A DNA stretch of 53,317 nt from Candidatus Borkfalkia excrementavium (GCA_019115945.1 DXCO01000038.1:1-53317), one strand, 5' to 3'. Shown: positions 26,152 to 34,841, counted from the first letter of the stretch. The notes: a model not told the origin generated them from the sequence alone. A program made the numbers and translations.

Positions 26152-26988
26152 ATGAATGATTTTAAGACAGCGACAGAGGCGGCGGGCATCCGCTACACGC
26201 ATACTTTTGAAAACCGGCCGAAAAAAGAGGATTACTACCGGCACAATCATTCGGATTACGAACTCTATATCTGTTTTTCGGGAGATATGGACTTCGTGGT
26301 CGAGGACAGGATGTACGAACTGCCGCCAGACTCCGTACTGCTCATACGGCCGTTCACCTATCATTATGCGAGCCTGCACAATTTTCAGAAGCCCTATCAC
26401 CGCATGAGCATCAATTTTGAAAAGAACACGGCGTTTCCCGAAACTTTTTCCTTCCTTGAATCGGAAAAAGAGTTTTTCGTGTGGAAACAGGGGGATCTGC
26501 TCCGCATGGCGGAAGAGGCGGAAGCAAAAATGGCAGAATACGGCAGGAACGATTCCATCCTTTACCTGAAGATGTTTATAAACGAAATGCTGCTCGGGCT
26601 GAAATACGCGGGCAAAACATTTCAGAAAACGCACAGCCTGAACCCCTCCGTCAGCCAGATCCTGCGTTACGTGAACGATCACCTCAACGAGCCGCTCAGC
26701 CTGAAAAAAATTTCTTCCAATCTGTTTTTGACGCCCACGTATATTTCGCAGGTCTTTTCCAAACACATGAAGATCGGTGTGATGGATTACGTCAAGCAGA
26801 AAAAGATCCACCTGGCGCAGGACATGATCGCAAACGGGATTTCGCCGTGCGCCGCGGCCAGGCAACTCGGATTCGGCGAATATTCCACCTTTTACAGGCT
26901 GTTCCAAAAATATCTGAAAGAAAAGCCCTCCGCGCCCCTCGCAACAAGAGGACGCGAAAAAGAGGCGCCCGCCCTGCCAAAACACTGA
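26152..26988 (+). CDS. AraC-family transcriptional regulator (hexuronate operon)
   Basis: A 278-aa protein with a cupin N-terminal domain (YRHNHSDYELYICFSGDMDFVV-like strands, LPPDSVLLIRPFTYH) and a double HTH from about residue 160: LSLKKISSNLFLTPTYISQVFSKH and the second helix pair GFGEYSTFYRLFQKYL. It is divergent from uxuA, so it probably controls the uronate operon. The C-terminal tail is Lys/Arg/Pro-rich, beyond the usual family end. A GNAT gene follows 35 nt later and may be co-transcribed. Confidence 0.9.
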   Translation: MNDFKTATEAAGIRYTHTFENRPKKEDYYRHNHSDYELYICFSGDMDFVVEDRMYELPPDSVLLIRPFTYHYASLHNFQKPYHRMSINFEKNTAFPETFSFLESEKEFFVWKQGDLLRMAEEAEAKMAEYGRNDSILYLKMFINEMLLGLKYAGKTFQKTHSLNPSVSQILRYVNDHLNEPLSLKKISSNLFLTPTYISQVFSKHMKIGVMDYVKQKKIHLAQDMIANGISPCAAARQLGFGEYSTFYRLFQKYLKEKPSAPLATRGREKEAPALPKH

Positions 26989-27023
26989 ATCCGCGCGGCG
27001 CTTTTTCCGCAAGGAGATCCCCT

Positions 27024-27464
27024 ATGCATTTAGAAAAAATGTCTGAAACGCACGTCGCAAAATGCGCGGATCTGTTCATCGACGCATTTACGAGAGAACC
27101 TTGGAAAGACGAGTATTCTTCCGCGGAACAGGTGGTCGGTTATTTCCGCAACTGCTTAAAATTCGATTCTTTTATCGGCTATGTTCTGAAAGAGGGCGGC
27201 GAAACGGTCGCCCTGTGTCTGGGAATGAAAAAGCCATGGATAAACGGGACGGAATATTTCATCGATCAATTTTGCGTCAAACCCGGCCTGCAGGGACAGG
27301 GAATCGGCAGCGCGTTCTTGAAGATGATAGAGAACAGCGTCCGCGGGCAAGGGATGAACGCCATGATACTGCAAACCGAAAGAGGGTTTCCGTCGGAAAG
27401 GTTTTATTTGAAGAACGGGTTCGAAATATTGGAAGGGCTCGCCTGTTTTGCCAAACAGATATAG
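27024..27464 (+). CDS. GNAT-family N-acetyltransferase
   Basis: The start is the ATG at 27024 with AAGGAG 8 nt upstream, giving 146 aa. The acetyl-CoA binding motif A is QFCVKPGLQGQGIGSAFLKMIE, of which V-x-P...QGQGIGS is the R/Q-x-x-G-x-G/A core, followed by the ERFYLKNGFE motif B. The acceptor is unknown. It lies between the uronate AraC gene and a terminator. Confidence 0.85.
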   Translation: MHLEKMSETHVAKCADLFIDAFTREPWKDEYSSAEQVVGYFRNCLKFDSFIGYVLKEGGETVALCLGMKKPWINGTEYFIDQFCVKPGLQGQGIGSAFLKMIENSVRGQGMNAMILQTERGFPSERFYLKNGFEILEGLACFAKQI

Positions 27465-27495
27465 TTACGGCAACGCCGTTCCGTTGAACGCAACC

Positions 27496-27528
27496 GGCGC
27501 GGAGATTTCAAATCTCCGCGCCCTTTTA
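27496..27528. terminator. Terminator between GNAT and GH3 genes
   Basis: GGCGCGGAGATTT (27496-27508) with AAATCTCCGCGCC (27510-27522), followed by CTTTT on the plus strand. Confidence 0.8.
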
Positions 27529-27557
27529 TTTTTGCCGAACGCCGGAGAACCCGCCGT

Positions 27558-29561
27558 TCAATTGATTTTTACAGAAGCGATCTTCCCCTCTTTGATGCGG
27601 ACGAACGCGCTCAGGCGGATATCCGCGGAAGAAGCGCCCACGCAGATCTCGTACAGCCCGTCTTCAACGGTCCAGCAGTCGAACGCGGTGGAGTAATAGG
27701 AAAAAGCGGAAGAATCGAGGGAAATTTTGACCGAAACGCTCTTTCCTGCGCCGATCTCGTCTTTGGAAAAGCCCTTCAGTTCCTTATAAGGGCGATACAC
27801 GTACGGGGCGCACGCGCGAACGTACAACTGGCTGACCTCTTTGCCCGAGATCTCTCCCAGATTGGAAATTTTATACGCCACTTCCAGCGAAAGATCGCCC
27901 GTCTGCCTGATTTTCAGATCTTCGTATCCGAAATCGGTATAACTCAGCCCGAACCCGAAGGGGAACGCGACGGGCTTTCCGTATGTATCGTAATAGCGGT
28001 ACCCCACGTCCAGCCCCTCTTCGTATCTGGAAACGCAGATATCGTTGTATGCCCGGTAGGAGGGCGTGTCTTCTATGCACAGGGGGAAGGTTTCGGAAAG
28101 TTTGCCGCTCGGGTTGATCTCGCCGGTCAGCACTTCGGCGACCGCCTCGCCGCCGCGCTCGCCGCAAAAGCCAGCGTATACGATCGCCGCGACGCTGTCT
28201 TCCCAGGCGGAAACGTCGATGACGGATCCGGCAAAAACGACCACGACGGTATTCGGATTCTGCGCCGCCGTTTCTAAGATCACCTCTTCCTGCACGGAAG
28301 AAAGTTTCATGCTCGCCCTGTCTCCCGCCTCGCATTCGACGGTGTCGCCCGTGCCCACGCAGACCACGTTCACGTCGCACTCTGCCGCGTTTTCGAGCGC
28401 GTCGCGCCCCTTGGAACGGAAAGATTCGATCGCGCGCTCTCCGAAAGCACGGTTGTATCTGACTTCCCCTCCCAGTTTTTCGCGCAGAAGCGCCGCAAGG
28501 TCATACGGTTTGCCGATCCACTGCACGCGGGCGGAACCGCCGCCGCCGATCCTGCCGCCGTCGTCGAGGGCGGCAAACTCGCCGCACACGGCGACGGAAA
28601 CGCCCTTTTTCAGGGGCAGAACGCCGTCGTTTTTCAAAAGGACGATGCCTTCTTCCGCCACTTTTTGGGCGACGGCAAGGCGGTCGCTCTCGCTCTTTTC
28701 GGGCTTATTGTCCCCGCGCATCTTTTTGCAGCGGCAGATCAGATCGAGCATCCTCTGCGCGCAGGCGTCCAGTTCCTCGTCTGAAAGCATGCCCGCCTTA
28801 TAATCCGCGACGAGTTTATCGTAATTCTTCTGATCGAAGGGCATTTCCAGATCCAGCCCCGCTTTGGCCGCCTTTGCGCGGTCGTGCACGGCGCTCCAGT
28901 CGGAGACGATCGCGCCGTCGAAGCCGAATTCTTCCCGCAGGATTCTGAATCCCTTTTTGTTTTCGGAGGCATATACGCCGTTGATCCTGTTATACGAGCA
29001 CATGACGGAGACGGGCTTGGCCCTGCACGCCAGTTCGAACGGCTTCAGATAGATCTCGCGCAGCGTGCGCTCGTCCACGTCGCTCGACTGATCGAGGCGG
29101 TTGAATTCGAGATTGTTCGCATAAAAATGTTTGAGGCAGGCGCCCACGCCGCGCGACTGCAACCCGTCGATATACTCGTACGCGAGCGAACCGGCGAGGA
29201 AGGGATCTTCCGAAAAATATTCAAAGTTGCGGCCGTTGAGCGGATTGCGCTTGATGTTCACGCCGGGCGCGAGCAGGATGTCCACGTCGTTTTCCAGACA
29301 GTCGTCCGCAAGCGCTTCGCCCATGGCGCGCGCGGACCCGCGGTCCCAGCCGTTTGCAAGGCACTGTATGGCCGGATAGGCGACGGACGGTTTGTCATAT
29401 TCCTTTCCGTCCTCTCTCCTGACGACCTTGCGAAGGCCGACGGGCCCGTCCGAGACCGCCAACTGAGGCAGTTTGCCGCCCAGATCTTCCGTGCGCCAGG
29501 CGTCCTTTCCGCAGATCAGCCGAAGTTTTTCTTCCGCTGTCAGATCCTTTACCGTAATCAT
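27558..29561 (-). CDS. GH3 beta-glucosidase
   Basis: A 667-aa three-domain glycoside hydrolase family 3 enzyme: a TIM barrel (SDGPVGLR, APGVNIKRNPLNGRNFEYFSEDP, KHFYANN), an alpha/beta sandwich beginning around residue 310 and a fibronectin III-like end (about 575-650). The nucleophile is Asp221 in IVSDWSAVHD. The absence of a signal peptide indicates a cytoplasmic enzyme working on imported oligosaccharides, either beta-glucosides or beta-xylosides. Monocistronic, with GGGAGGAG before the ATG. Confidence 0.93.
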   Translation of the reverse strand: MITVKDLTAEEKLRLICGKDAWRTEDLGGKLPQLAVSDGPVGLRKVVRREDGKEYDKPSVAYPAIQCLANGWDRGSARAMGEALADDCLENDVDILLAPGVNIKRNPLNGRNFEYFSEDPFLAGSLAYEYIDGLQSRGVGACLKHFYANNLEFNRLDQSSDVDERTLREIYLKPFELACRAKPVSVMCSYNRINGVYASENKKGFRILREEFGFDGAIVSDWSAVHDRAKAAKAGLDLEMPFDQKNYDKLVADYKAGMLSDEELDACAQRMLDLICRCKKMRGDNKPEKSESDRLAVAQKVAEEGIVLLKNDGVLPLKKGVSVAVCGEFAALDDGGRIGGGGSARVQWIGKPYDLAALLREKLGGEVRYNRAFGERAIESFRSKGRDALENAAECDVNVVCVGTGDTVECEAGDRASMKLSSVQEEVILETAAQNPNTVVVVFAGSVIDVSAWEDSVAAIVYAGFCGERGGEAVAEVLTGEINPSGKLSETFPLCIEDTPSYRAYNDICVSRYEEGLDVGYRYYDTYGKPVAFPFGFGLSYTDFGYEDLKIRQTGDLSLEVAYKISNLGEISGKEVSQLYVRACAPYVYRPYKELKGFSKDEIGAGKSVSVKISLDSSAFSYYSTAFDCWTVEDGLYEICVGASSADIRLSAFVRIKEGKIASVKIN

Positions 29562-29615
29562 TTTGCTCTCCTCCCGTATTTTTTGCAGCCCGTACGGGCC
29601 TGCGAATTGTCTTTT

Positions 29616-30131
29616 TTAACGGCATTCGCCGAGTTTTCCGATCACGGCCGAAACCGTATCTTCCAGATCTTTTCCGTCGCAGTCGACGACGACATCCGCA
29701 TATTTTTCATACAGCGGCGCGCGTTCCGCAAGCAGTTCCGAAAGCGTTTCGCCCCTCTCTTTCATGACGACGCCGCGGCGGAAAATATCCTTCCCCGCCA
29801 GCCGTTTTTCCAGTTCGCCAAGGCCGATTTTCAGATATACGACCCTGCCGAGCGTTTTCAGATGCGCCATTGCCCTTTCGCCGTAAACGGCGCTGCCGCC
29901 CGTCGAGATCACGCAGCGCTGCGCGCTGACGGCGGCGTTGACCCGCTCTTCGATGCGGATGAACCCTTCCGCCCCTTCGCGGGAAAGGATCTCCCACAAA
30001 AGCGCGTTCTCCTCGTTCTGAATGATGAGATCGGTATCGATATACCCGTAGCCGATCTTTTTAGCGAGCAAAATACCCGCCGTACTCTTGCCCGATGCGG
30101 GCATCCCGATCAGAATGACGTTGTTTCCCAT
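29616..30131 (-). CDS. aroK: Shikimate kinase
   Basis: A 171-aa P-loop kinase phosphorylating shikimate in aromatic amino acid synthesis. Walker A is GMPASGKST, the shikimate-binding DTD motif is YIDTDLII, and the GG pair is STGGSA. The lid carries RLAGKDIFRRG. The ATG at 30131 is chosen; the alternative TTG start at 30170 is the -35 box of its own promoter. Only 9 nt lie between the -10 box and the ATG, so the transcript has almost no leader. Confidence 0.92.
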   Translation of the reverse strand: MGNNVILIGMPASGKSTAGILLAKKIGYGYIDTDLIIQNEENALLWEILSREGAEGFIRIEERVNAAVSAQRCVISTGGSAVYGERAMAHLKTLGRVVYLKIGLGELEKRLAGKDIFRRGVVMKERGETLSELLAERAPLYEKYADVVVDCDGKDLEDTVSAVIGKLGECR

Positions 30132-30140
30132 ATCGTTCCG

Positions 30141-30170
30141 ATTATACCCCAAACGGCGCCCTCCTGTCAA
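30141..30170 (-). promoter_or_regulatory. Promoter of aroK, near-leaderless
   Basis: Minus-strand TTGACA (30170-30165), an 18-nt spacer and TATAAT (30146-30141). The start codon is 9 nt after the -10 box, so the leader is about 2-3 nt. Confidence 0.85.
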
Positions 30171-30198
30171 TTTTATCGTTGCCGATTCCTATTTTCGG

Positions 30199-30227
30199 TT
30201 GAGACAAAAAATTTTTTTTGTTATAAT
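30199..30227 (+). promoter_or_regulatory. Promoter of mutY, leaderless
   Basis: TTGAGA (30199-30204), 17 nt, TATAAT (30222-30227). The mutY ATG begins 6 nt after the -10 box, the expected transcription start. No Shine-Dalgarno site is present. Confidence 0.85.
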
Positions 30228-30233
30228 AAAATT

Positions 30234-31262
30234 ATGGATAGAAAAGAAACACTCGGCAGTCTGCCCCCGCGCATTCTACCATGGTACGACGAAAACAAGC
30301 GCAGCCTTCCCTGGCGCATCGACCGCGATCCCTACCGCGTGTGGGTATCCGAGATCATGCTGCAGCAGACGCGCGTGGAGGCCGCAAAAGATCATTACGT
30401 GCACTTTTTGCGCGAACTGCCCGACGTAAGGGCGCTGGCGGAATGCCCGGAAGAAAAACTGATGAAACTTTGGGAGGGGCTCGGGTATTACAGCCGCGCG
30501 AAAAACATGCGGAAAGCGGCGCGGGAGATCCTTGCCCGCGGCGGTTTTCCCGAACGGGCGGAAGATCTGGAAAAGTTGTCCGGCATCGGGAAATATACGG
30601 CGGGCGCGATCGCTTCCATCGCCTTCGAACAGCCCTCGCCCGCCGTAGACGGGAACGTGGTACGCGTGCTGGCGCGCATTTTGGGCGACGCAGAGGCGCA
30701 GGACGTTCTGCGCAAGCGTTATTTTGCCGAACTTGCGCCCGCATATCCTGAAAAAAGACGGGGAGATTTCACGCAGAGCCTGATGGAATTGGGCGCGACC
30801 GTATGTCTGCCCGCCTCGCCGAAATGCCTGCTCTGCCCCGTGCGGGACGTCTGCGCGACACAGAGCGACGCCCTGCCAGCAAAGCGGGAAAAGCCGGAAC
30901 GGAAGGAAACGCAGATGACCGTATTCGTTTTTGAAAACGGGCGCGGGATCTGGCTCGGAAAGCGCGGGAGCGGCGTTCTCTCGGGCATGGCGGAATTTTA
31001 CAATACGGAAGGCAGGCTGACGGAGGCAGAGGCGGAAGCGTACCTGCAAAATGCGGGACTTGCCTCCTTTTCCCTGCGCCGCGCGGGCGCGCACAAACAC
31101 GTTTTCACCCATCTCGTCTGGCACATGACGGCGTATGCCGTACGGACGGAGGAGGATCTTTCCGCCCTGCCCGCCTTTTCTTCGCTGCGGTTTTACGATA
31201 AAAAACAAGCGGAGGAGAAAATCTCTCTCCCCTCCGCATTCCGCTGGTGTATGAAATACTGA
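30234..31262 (+). CDS. mutY: A/G-specific adenine DNA glycosylase
   Basis: This 342-aa enzyme removes adenine mispaired with 8-oxoguanine. It has catalytic Glu40 (WVSEIMLQQT), the helix-hairpin-helix LSGIGKYTAGAI, catalytic Asp139 (SPAVDGNVVRV) and the 4Fe-4S loop C-x6-C-x2-C-x5-C (Cys191, 198, 201, 207). The C-terminal NUDIX-like domain recognises 8-oxoG. A longer in-frame reading upstream is antisense to the GH3 gene and is not real. With the Ogg glycosylase gene 3 kb away it makes up an 8-oxoguanine repair pair. Confidence 0.95.
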   Translation: MDRKETLGSLPPRILPWYDENKRSLPWRIDRDPYRVWVSEIMLQQTRVEAAKDHYVHFLRELPDVRALAECPEEKLMKLWEGLGYYSRAKNMRKAAREILARGGFPERAEDLEKLSGIGKYTAGAIASIAFEQPSPAVDGNVVRVLARILGDAEAQDVLRKRYFAELAPAYPEKRRGDFTQSLMELGATVCLPASPKCLLCPVRDVCATQSDALPAKREKPERKETQMTVFVFENGRGIWLGKRGSGVLSGMAEFYNTEGRLTEAEAEAYLQNAGLASFSLRRAGAHKHVFTHLVWHMTAYAVRTEEDLSALPAFSSLRFYDKKQAEEKISLPSAFRWCMKY

Positions 31263-31305
31263 ACGACCGCGCCCGTCCGTAAAAATTCGGACGGGCGCGG
31301 TCGTT
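31262..31305. terminator. Bidirectional terminator
   Basis: 18-bp perfect stem AACGACCGCGCCCGTCCG (31262-31279) with 31288-31305, between the convergent mutY and ferredoxin-oxidoreductase operons. Confidence 0.9.
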
Positions 31306-31333
31306 TTCCGTACGTTTTATGAAAAGCGGCCGC

Positions 31334-31873
31334 TTATTTTTTCTTCGCGACGGCGGCTTTGCCTGCCGCAAACGCCTTTTCGTTAATTTCAAGCACTTTG
31401 GGCTTGCCGATGAATTTTTCCTGCAGGCAGGAAACGACGCTGCGATCCTGTATCAGCCCCGTCACACCGCACAGCGCGCCGAGCATGACGGAATTCGCGC
31501 TTCGCACGTCGCCCTCTTCCATGGCGATATCGTTTGCGGCGATCTCGTAAAGGGAAACGTCGTCTCTTCCCGCGTGATCGTCGGAAAGGGATACGTTGAC
31601 GAGGATGACGCCGCCCTTTTTCACGCGCGGCGCAAATTTATGAAAACTCGGCGCGTTCATTGCGACGAGCACGTCCGGTTCGTTGCAAAGGGGAGAAGCG
31701 ATCTCCTCGTCGGAGACGATGACCGAACAATTTGCGGTGCCCCCGCGCATTTCCGGCCCGTATGCGGGCAGATAGGAAACTTCCTTTCCCTCATGCAGAC
31801 CGCTTTCCGCGATGATTTTACCGGCGGAGAGCACGCCCTGCCCTCCCTGTCCTGCTAACAAGATCCTGATCAT
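31334..31873 (-). CDS. 2-oxoacid:ferredoxin oxidoreductase, gamma subunit
   Basis: A 179-aa subunit of the ferredoxin oxidoreductase gamma domain: IRILLAGQGGQGVLSAGKIIAESG at the N terminus, YLPAYGPEMRGGTANCSVIVSDE, and a C-terminal helix. It completes the four-subunit complex (ferredoxin, alpha, beta, gamma) that oxidatively decarboxylates 2-oxoacids to acyl-CoA and reduces ferredoxin, or runs in reverse. It overlaps the beta gene by 4 nt. Confidence 0.92.
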   Translation of the reverse strand: MIRILLAGQGGQGVLSAGKIIAESGLHEGKEVSYLPAYGPEMRGGTANCSVIVSDEEIASPLCNEPDVLVAMNAPSFHKFAPRVKKGGVILVNVSLSDDHAGRDDVSLYEIAANDIAMEEGDVRSANSVMLGALCGVTGLIQDRSVVSCLQEKFIGKPKVLEINEKAFAAGKAAVAKKK

Positions 31874-32616
31874 TCTTTTCCCTCCGATTTATCCCTGTAT
31901 ACCCCGAGCGGGAAGGTCTTGCTCGTCTCTTCCGCCATGAAACGGAGCGCGGCCGCCGGCTTCATATGCCAGTTGGTGGGGCAGGATACGAGCACTTCGA
32001 CGAAGGAGTACCCGCGCTTTTCTTCCTGAAAGCGGAGCGCCTTTTTGATCGCCTTTTTCGCGGCGAGCACGTGCTTTACGTCGTGCGTGGACACCCGTTC
32101 GATATAATACGGCGCGTCCAGCGTGGAGAGCAGTTCGCACACCCGGATGGGATACCCGTTCACGGCGGGATCTCTGCCGTTTTGGCAGGTGGTCGCCTTC
32201 TGCCCGATCAGCGTGGTGGGCGCCATCTGGCCGCCCGTCATGCCGTAAATGCTGTTATTGATAAAGATGATGGTGATGTTTTCTCCGCGCGCAGCGGCGT
32301 GGACCGTTTCCGCCATGCCGATGGAGGCGAGGTCGCCGTCTCCCTGATAGACGAATACCAGTTTGTCCGGATGACAGCGCTTGATGCCCGTTGCGACTGC
32401 GGGCGCCCTGCCGTGGGCGGCTTCCTGCATGTCGCAGTTGAAATAATCGTACGCAAACACCGCGCACCCGACGGGGGCTACGCCGATGGACTTTTCGCAA
32501 AGGCCGAGTTCCTCGATACTCTCCGCGACCAGCCGGTGCACGATGCCGTGCGTACAGCCGGGGCAGTAATGGAAAGGAACGTCGGTGAGCATTTTCGTCT
32601 TTTCAAACACTTTCAT
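31870..32616 (-). CDS. 2-oxoacid:ferredoxin oxidoreductase, beta (TPP-binding) subunit
   Basis: This 248-aa subunit binds thiamine diphosphate and magnesium: YCPGCTHG near the N terminus, and GDGDLASIGMAETVHAAARGENITIIFINN, the GDG-x(25-30)-NN TPP motif. The substrate could be 2-oxoglutarate or a branched-chain 2-oxoacid; the subunit order and the VorB-like alpha chain favour the latter. GGGGAGG precedes the ATG; it lies 2 nt after the alpha gene. Confidence 0.93.
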   Translation of the reverse strand: MKVFEKTKMLTDVPFHYCPGCTHGIVHRLVAESIEELGLCEKSIGVAPVGCAVFAYDYFNCDMQEAAHGRAPAVATGIKRCHPDKLVFVYQGDGDLASIGMAETVHAAARGENITIIFINNSIYGMTGGQMAPTTLIGQKATTCQNGRDPAVNGYPIRVCELLSTLDAPYYIERVSTHDVKHVLAAKKAIKKALRFQEEKRGYSFVEVLVSCPTNWHMKPAAALRFMAEETSKTFPLGVYRDKSEGKE

Positions 32617-32618
32617 AC

Positions 32619-33683
32619 TTATGCCTCCCCGCCTTCAAGCGCTCTCTTGGCCGCTTCCACGATCTCATTCTCGTCGGGCACGTTTCCGCCCGTTCTGCCG
32701 TAGAAACGGACGGGCTTTTTGCCCGCGACCGCAAGCCTGACGTCTTCGACCATCTGGCCGAGCGAAAGTTCCACGGTCAAAAACGCCTTTGCCGTTCCGG
32801 CATATTTTGCGTATTCTTCCGAGGGGAAGGGATAGACGGTTACGGGACGGATCACGCCCGCCTTGATCCCCTGCTTTCTCAGTTCCTTCGCCGCGCTCTT
32901 GCAGATGCGCGCGACCGTGCCGTACGCCGTAAGGATGATATCCGCGTCCTCCGCCATCCACGTCTGGACGCGCTTTTCGTTGCGGGCGATCTCGTCGTAC
33001 GTTTTCTGCAACTGATTGACATGCGGTTCCAGATCTTCCGGCTTGATGATGAGGGAGTTGAGGATCCTGCGCTTTTCGCCGAAGGCGCCGTCCGTCGCCC
33101 ATTCCTTTTTCGGGATATCCGAAAGGGCGCGCATGGGCGGAAGTTCGACGGGCTCCATCAATTGCCCGATCATGCCGTCGGCGAGGATCATTGCGGGAAC
33201 GCGGTATTTATCGGACAGATCGAACGCGAGATAGGTCAGATCGCACGCTTCCTGCACCGAAGAAGGCGCCAGCACGATGAGGTGATAGTCCCCGTGGCCG
33301 CCCCCCTTGGTCGCCTGAAAATAATCGCCCTGGGCCGGCAGGATGCCGCCGAGGCCGGGGCCCGCGCGCATGATGTTCACGATCACGCAGGGGATGCGCG
33401 CGCACGCTATGTAAGAGATCCCCTCCTGTTTGAGGCTGACGCCCGGGCTGGACGAACTTGTCATCGAGCGCACGCCGGACCCAGCCGCGCCGTATACCAT
33501 GTTGATGGCGGCCACTTCCGACTCTGCCTGTACGAACACGCCGCCCACTTTCGGCATGTTCACGGACATATATTCGGGCACCTCGTTCTGGGGGGTGATG
33601 GGATAGCCGAAAAATGCGCGGCAGCCGTTTCTGATGGCGCCTTCGCAGATGGCTTCCGTTCCGTGTAATAAAATTTTAGACAT
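32619..33683 (-). CDS. vorB: 2-oxoacid:ferredoxin oxidoreductase, alpha subunit (VorB-like)
   Basis: I start this 354-aa protein at ATG 33683 (AAGGAGG site); the longer reading is antisense-like sequence over the ferredoxin gene. It shows GTEAICEGAIRNGCRAFFGYPITPQNE, then MTSSSSPGVSLKQEGISY, the CoA/TPP-side segment IMRAGPGLGGILPAQGDY, and the transketolase C-terminal domain with VIRPVTVYPFP. The sequence most resembles 3-methyl-2-oxobutanoate (VOR) alpha chains, so branched-chain amino acid fermentation is the likeliest role; 2-oxoglutarate is the alternative. Confidence 0.9.
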   Translation of the reverse strand: MSKILLHGTEAICEGAIRNGCRAFFGYPITPQNEVPEYMSVNMPKVGGVFVQAESEVAAINMVYGAAGSGVRSMTSSSSPGVSLKQEGISYIACARIPCVIVNIMRAGPGLGGILPAQGDYFQATKGGGHGDYHLIVLAPSSVQEACDLTYLAFDLSDKYRVPAMILADGMIGQLMEPVELPPMRALSDIPKKEWATDGAFGEKRRILNSLIIKPEDLEPHVNQLQKTYDEIARNEKRVQTWMAEDADIILTAYGTVARICKSAAKELRKQGIKAGVIRPVTVYPFPSEEYAKYAGTAKAFLTVELSLGQMVEDVRLAVAGKKPVRFYGRTGGNVPDENEIVEAAKRALEGGEA

Positions 33684-33703
33684 ATTTCCTCCTTGCCGCC
33701 CGC

Positions 33704-33910
33704 TTATTTTTCCACCGTGATCGCGCAATCGGGGCACATGATCGCGCAGAAAGCGCACCCGATGCAGTTTTTCGGGTTGACCTTTTCCGCAACGAAATAG
33801 CCGTTCGCGTTCATCCTGTGTTCGCTCAACGCGATCACGTTTTTCGGGCAGGCGCCGGCGCACAGGCCGCAGCCTTTGCACAGTTTCTCATCAATCTCAA
33901 TGTTCGCCAT
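33704..33910 (-). CDS. 2[4Fe-4S] ferredoxin subunit of the oxidoreductase
   Basis: A 68-aa bacterial-type ferredoxin with two clusters: CKGCGLCAGACP and CIGCAFCAIMCP, each C-x2-C-x2-C-x3-C-P. A 13-residue insertion, HRMNANGYFVAEK, separates the halves as in the delta subunits of VOR/KOR complexes. It is 13 nt downstream of the Ogg gene and 20 nt upstream of the alpha gene. Confidence 0.93.
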   Translation of the reverse strand: MANIEIDEKLCKGCGLCAGACPKNVIALSEHRMNANGYFVAEKVNPKNCIGCAFCAIMCPDCAITVEK

Positions 33911-33923
33911 AACCTCTGCTCCT

Positions 33924-34781
33924 TTATTTTGCGGACGGGCCGTTCCTCTTGTAATGAAAGAGATATTGCTGAACGATCCCTCCGTCTTCTCCGAATTCGC
34001 CGCGGAAATACTCCGCGATTTTGTGCCTGTCGGTCAGGCTGCCGCCGAAATCTTCGCGGTACACCTTTTCGATCCAGGTATCTACGGGAAAGGCGTCTCC
34101 CCGTGCAAAGCCGAACAGGGCGATGCAGTCGGCCACCTTTTCCCCGATGCCCTTATATTTGACCAGTTCCCGCCGCAGATCTTCCGTTTTGAGCGGGAAG
34201 AGCCGCTCGACTCCGTCTCTGGCGACCGCGCGCGCCGTTTCCGCCAGATACGCCGCGCGGTATCCCGCGCCCGCCGCACGGAAAAACGCCTCGTCTTTTT
34301 GCGCAAGATCTGCCGCTTTCGGAAAGGAATGATAGCGGATCCCTGAAAAATCCCGCGCTTCTCCCAAAGATTCCGAAAGCCTTGCGACGATCGCGCGGAT
34401 GCGCGGGATATGGTTGTTCTGCGTCAGGATGGCGGTAAAGATCATCTCTTCCGGATCCTGCCGCAGCATGCGTATGCCCTTTCCCGCCTCCGCCGCGGCG
34501 GCAAGGACGGGGATCCCCCGCCGCACCGCGCGGGAGACGACGGCCGCATAATCTCTGCCGAGATCGAAATAATCGTGAAAATACTCTTCGTCCCGCCCTT
34601 CGCAGCGGACGTGCGTCTCGTTCCCCTCGCGCCAGACGAGGCAGGCCCTGTCTGCGGAGACGACAAAATAACCTCCGCCGCACCGTTCGAAACGGAAGGT
34701 CTGCCCGCAGGCAAGCGTCTGTTCGGGATCGAAGTATTCGCTTGCGCAAAGAAACTCTTTCAAAACACGACTCCGTTCCAC
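33924..34781 (-). CDS. ogg: 8-oxoguanine DNA glycosylase (OGG1 type)
   Basis: A protein of up to 285 aa with the bifunctional OGG1 architecture: a beta-rich N-terminal domain (FDPEQTLACGQTFRFER), then helices with TQNNHIPRI, the helix-hairpin-helix YKGIGEKVADCIALFG with catalytic Lys215, and Asp234 in FPVDTW. It excises 8-oxoG and nicks the strand. The start is GTG 34781 or TTG 34763; the latter has a CGGAG site 7 nt upstream and may be the true one. Co-transcribed with the ferredoxin oxidoreductase operon. Confidence 0.9.
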   Translation of the reverse strand: MERSRVLKEFLCASEYFDPEQTLACGQTFRFERCGGGYFVVSADRACLVWREGNETHVRCEGRDEEYFHDYFDLGRDYAAVVSRAVRRGIPVLAAAAEAGKGIRMLRQDPEEMIFTAILTQNNHIPRIRAIVARLSESLGEARDFSGIRYHSFPKAADLAQKDEAFFRAAGAGYRAAYLAETARAVARDGVERLFPLKTEDLRRELVKYKGIGEKVADCIALFGFARGDAFPVDTWIEKVYREDFGGSLTDRHKIAEYFRGEFGEDGGIVQQYLFHYKRNGPSAK

Positions 34782-34812
34782 AAATTTTTTCTTTTTTTGC
34801 GTTTATTTCATT

Positions 34813-34841
34813 ATTATATCACTTGTAAAGAAAGATTGCAA
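34813..34841 (-). promoter_or_regulatory. Promoter of the ogg-ferredoxin oxidoreductase operon
   Basis: Minus-strand TTGCAA (34841-34836), 17 nt, TATAAT (34818-34813). Confidence 0.75.

Noticed and set aside
30132-30170. TTG start of aroK at 30170
   Set aside because: It is the TTGACA -35 box of the aroK promoter.
28884-30233. A long plus-strand open frame that runs into mutY in frame
   Set aside because: It is antisense to the GH3 and aroK genes and has no family match; a clear promoter and the MutY family start lie at 30199-30234.
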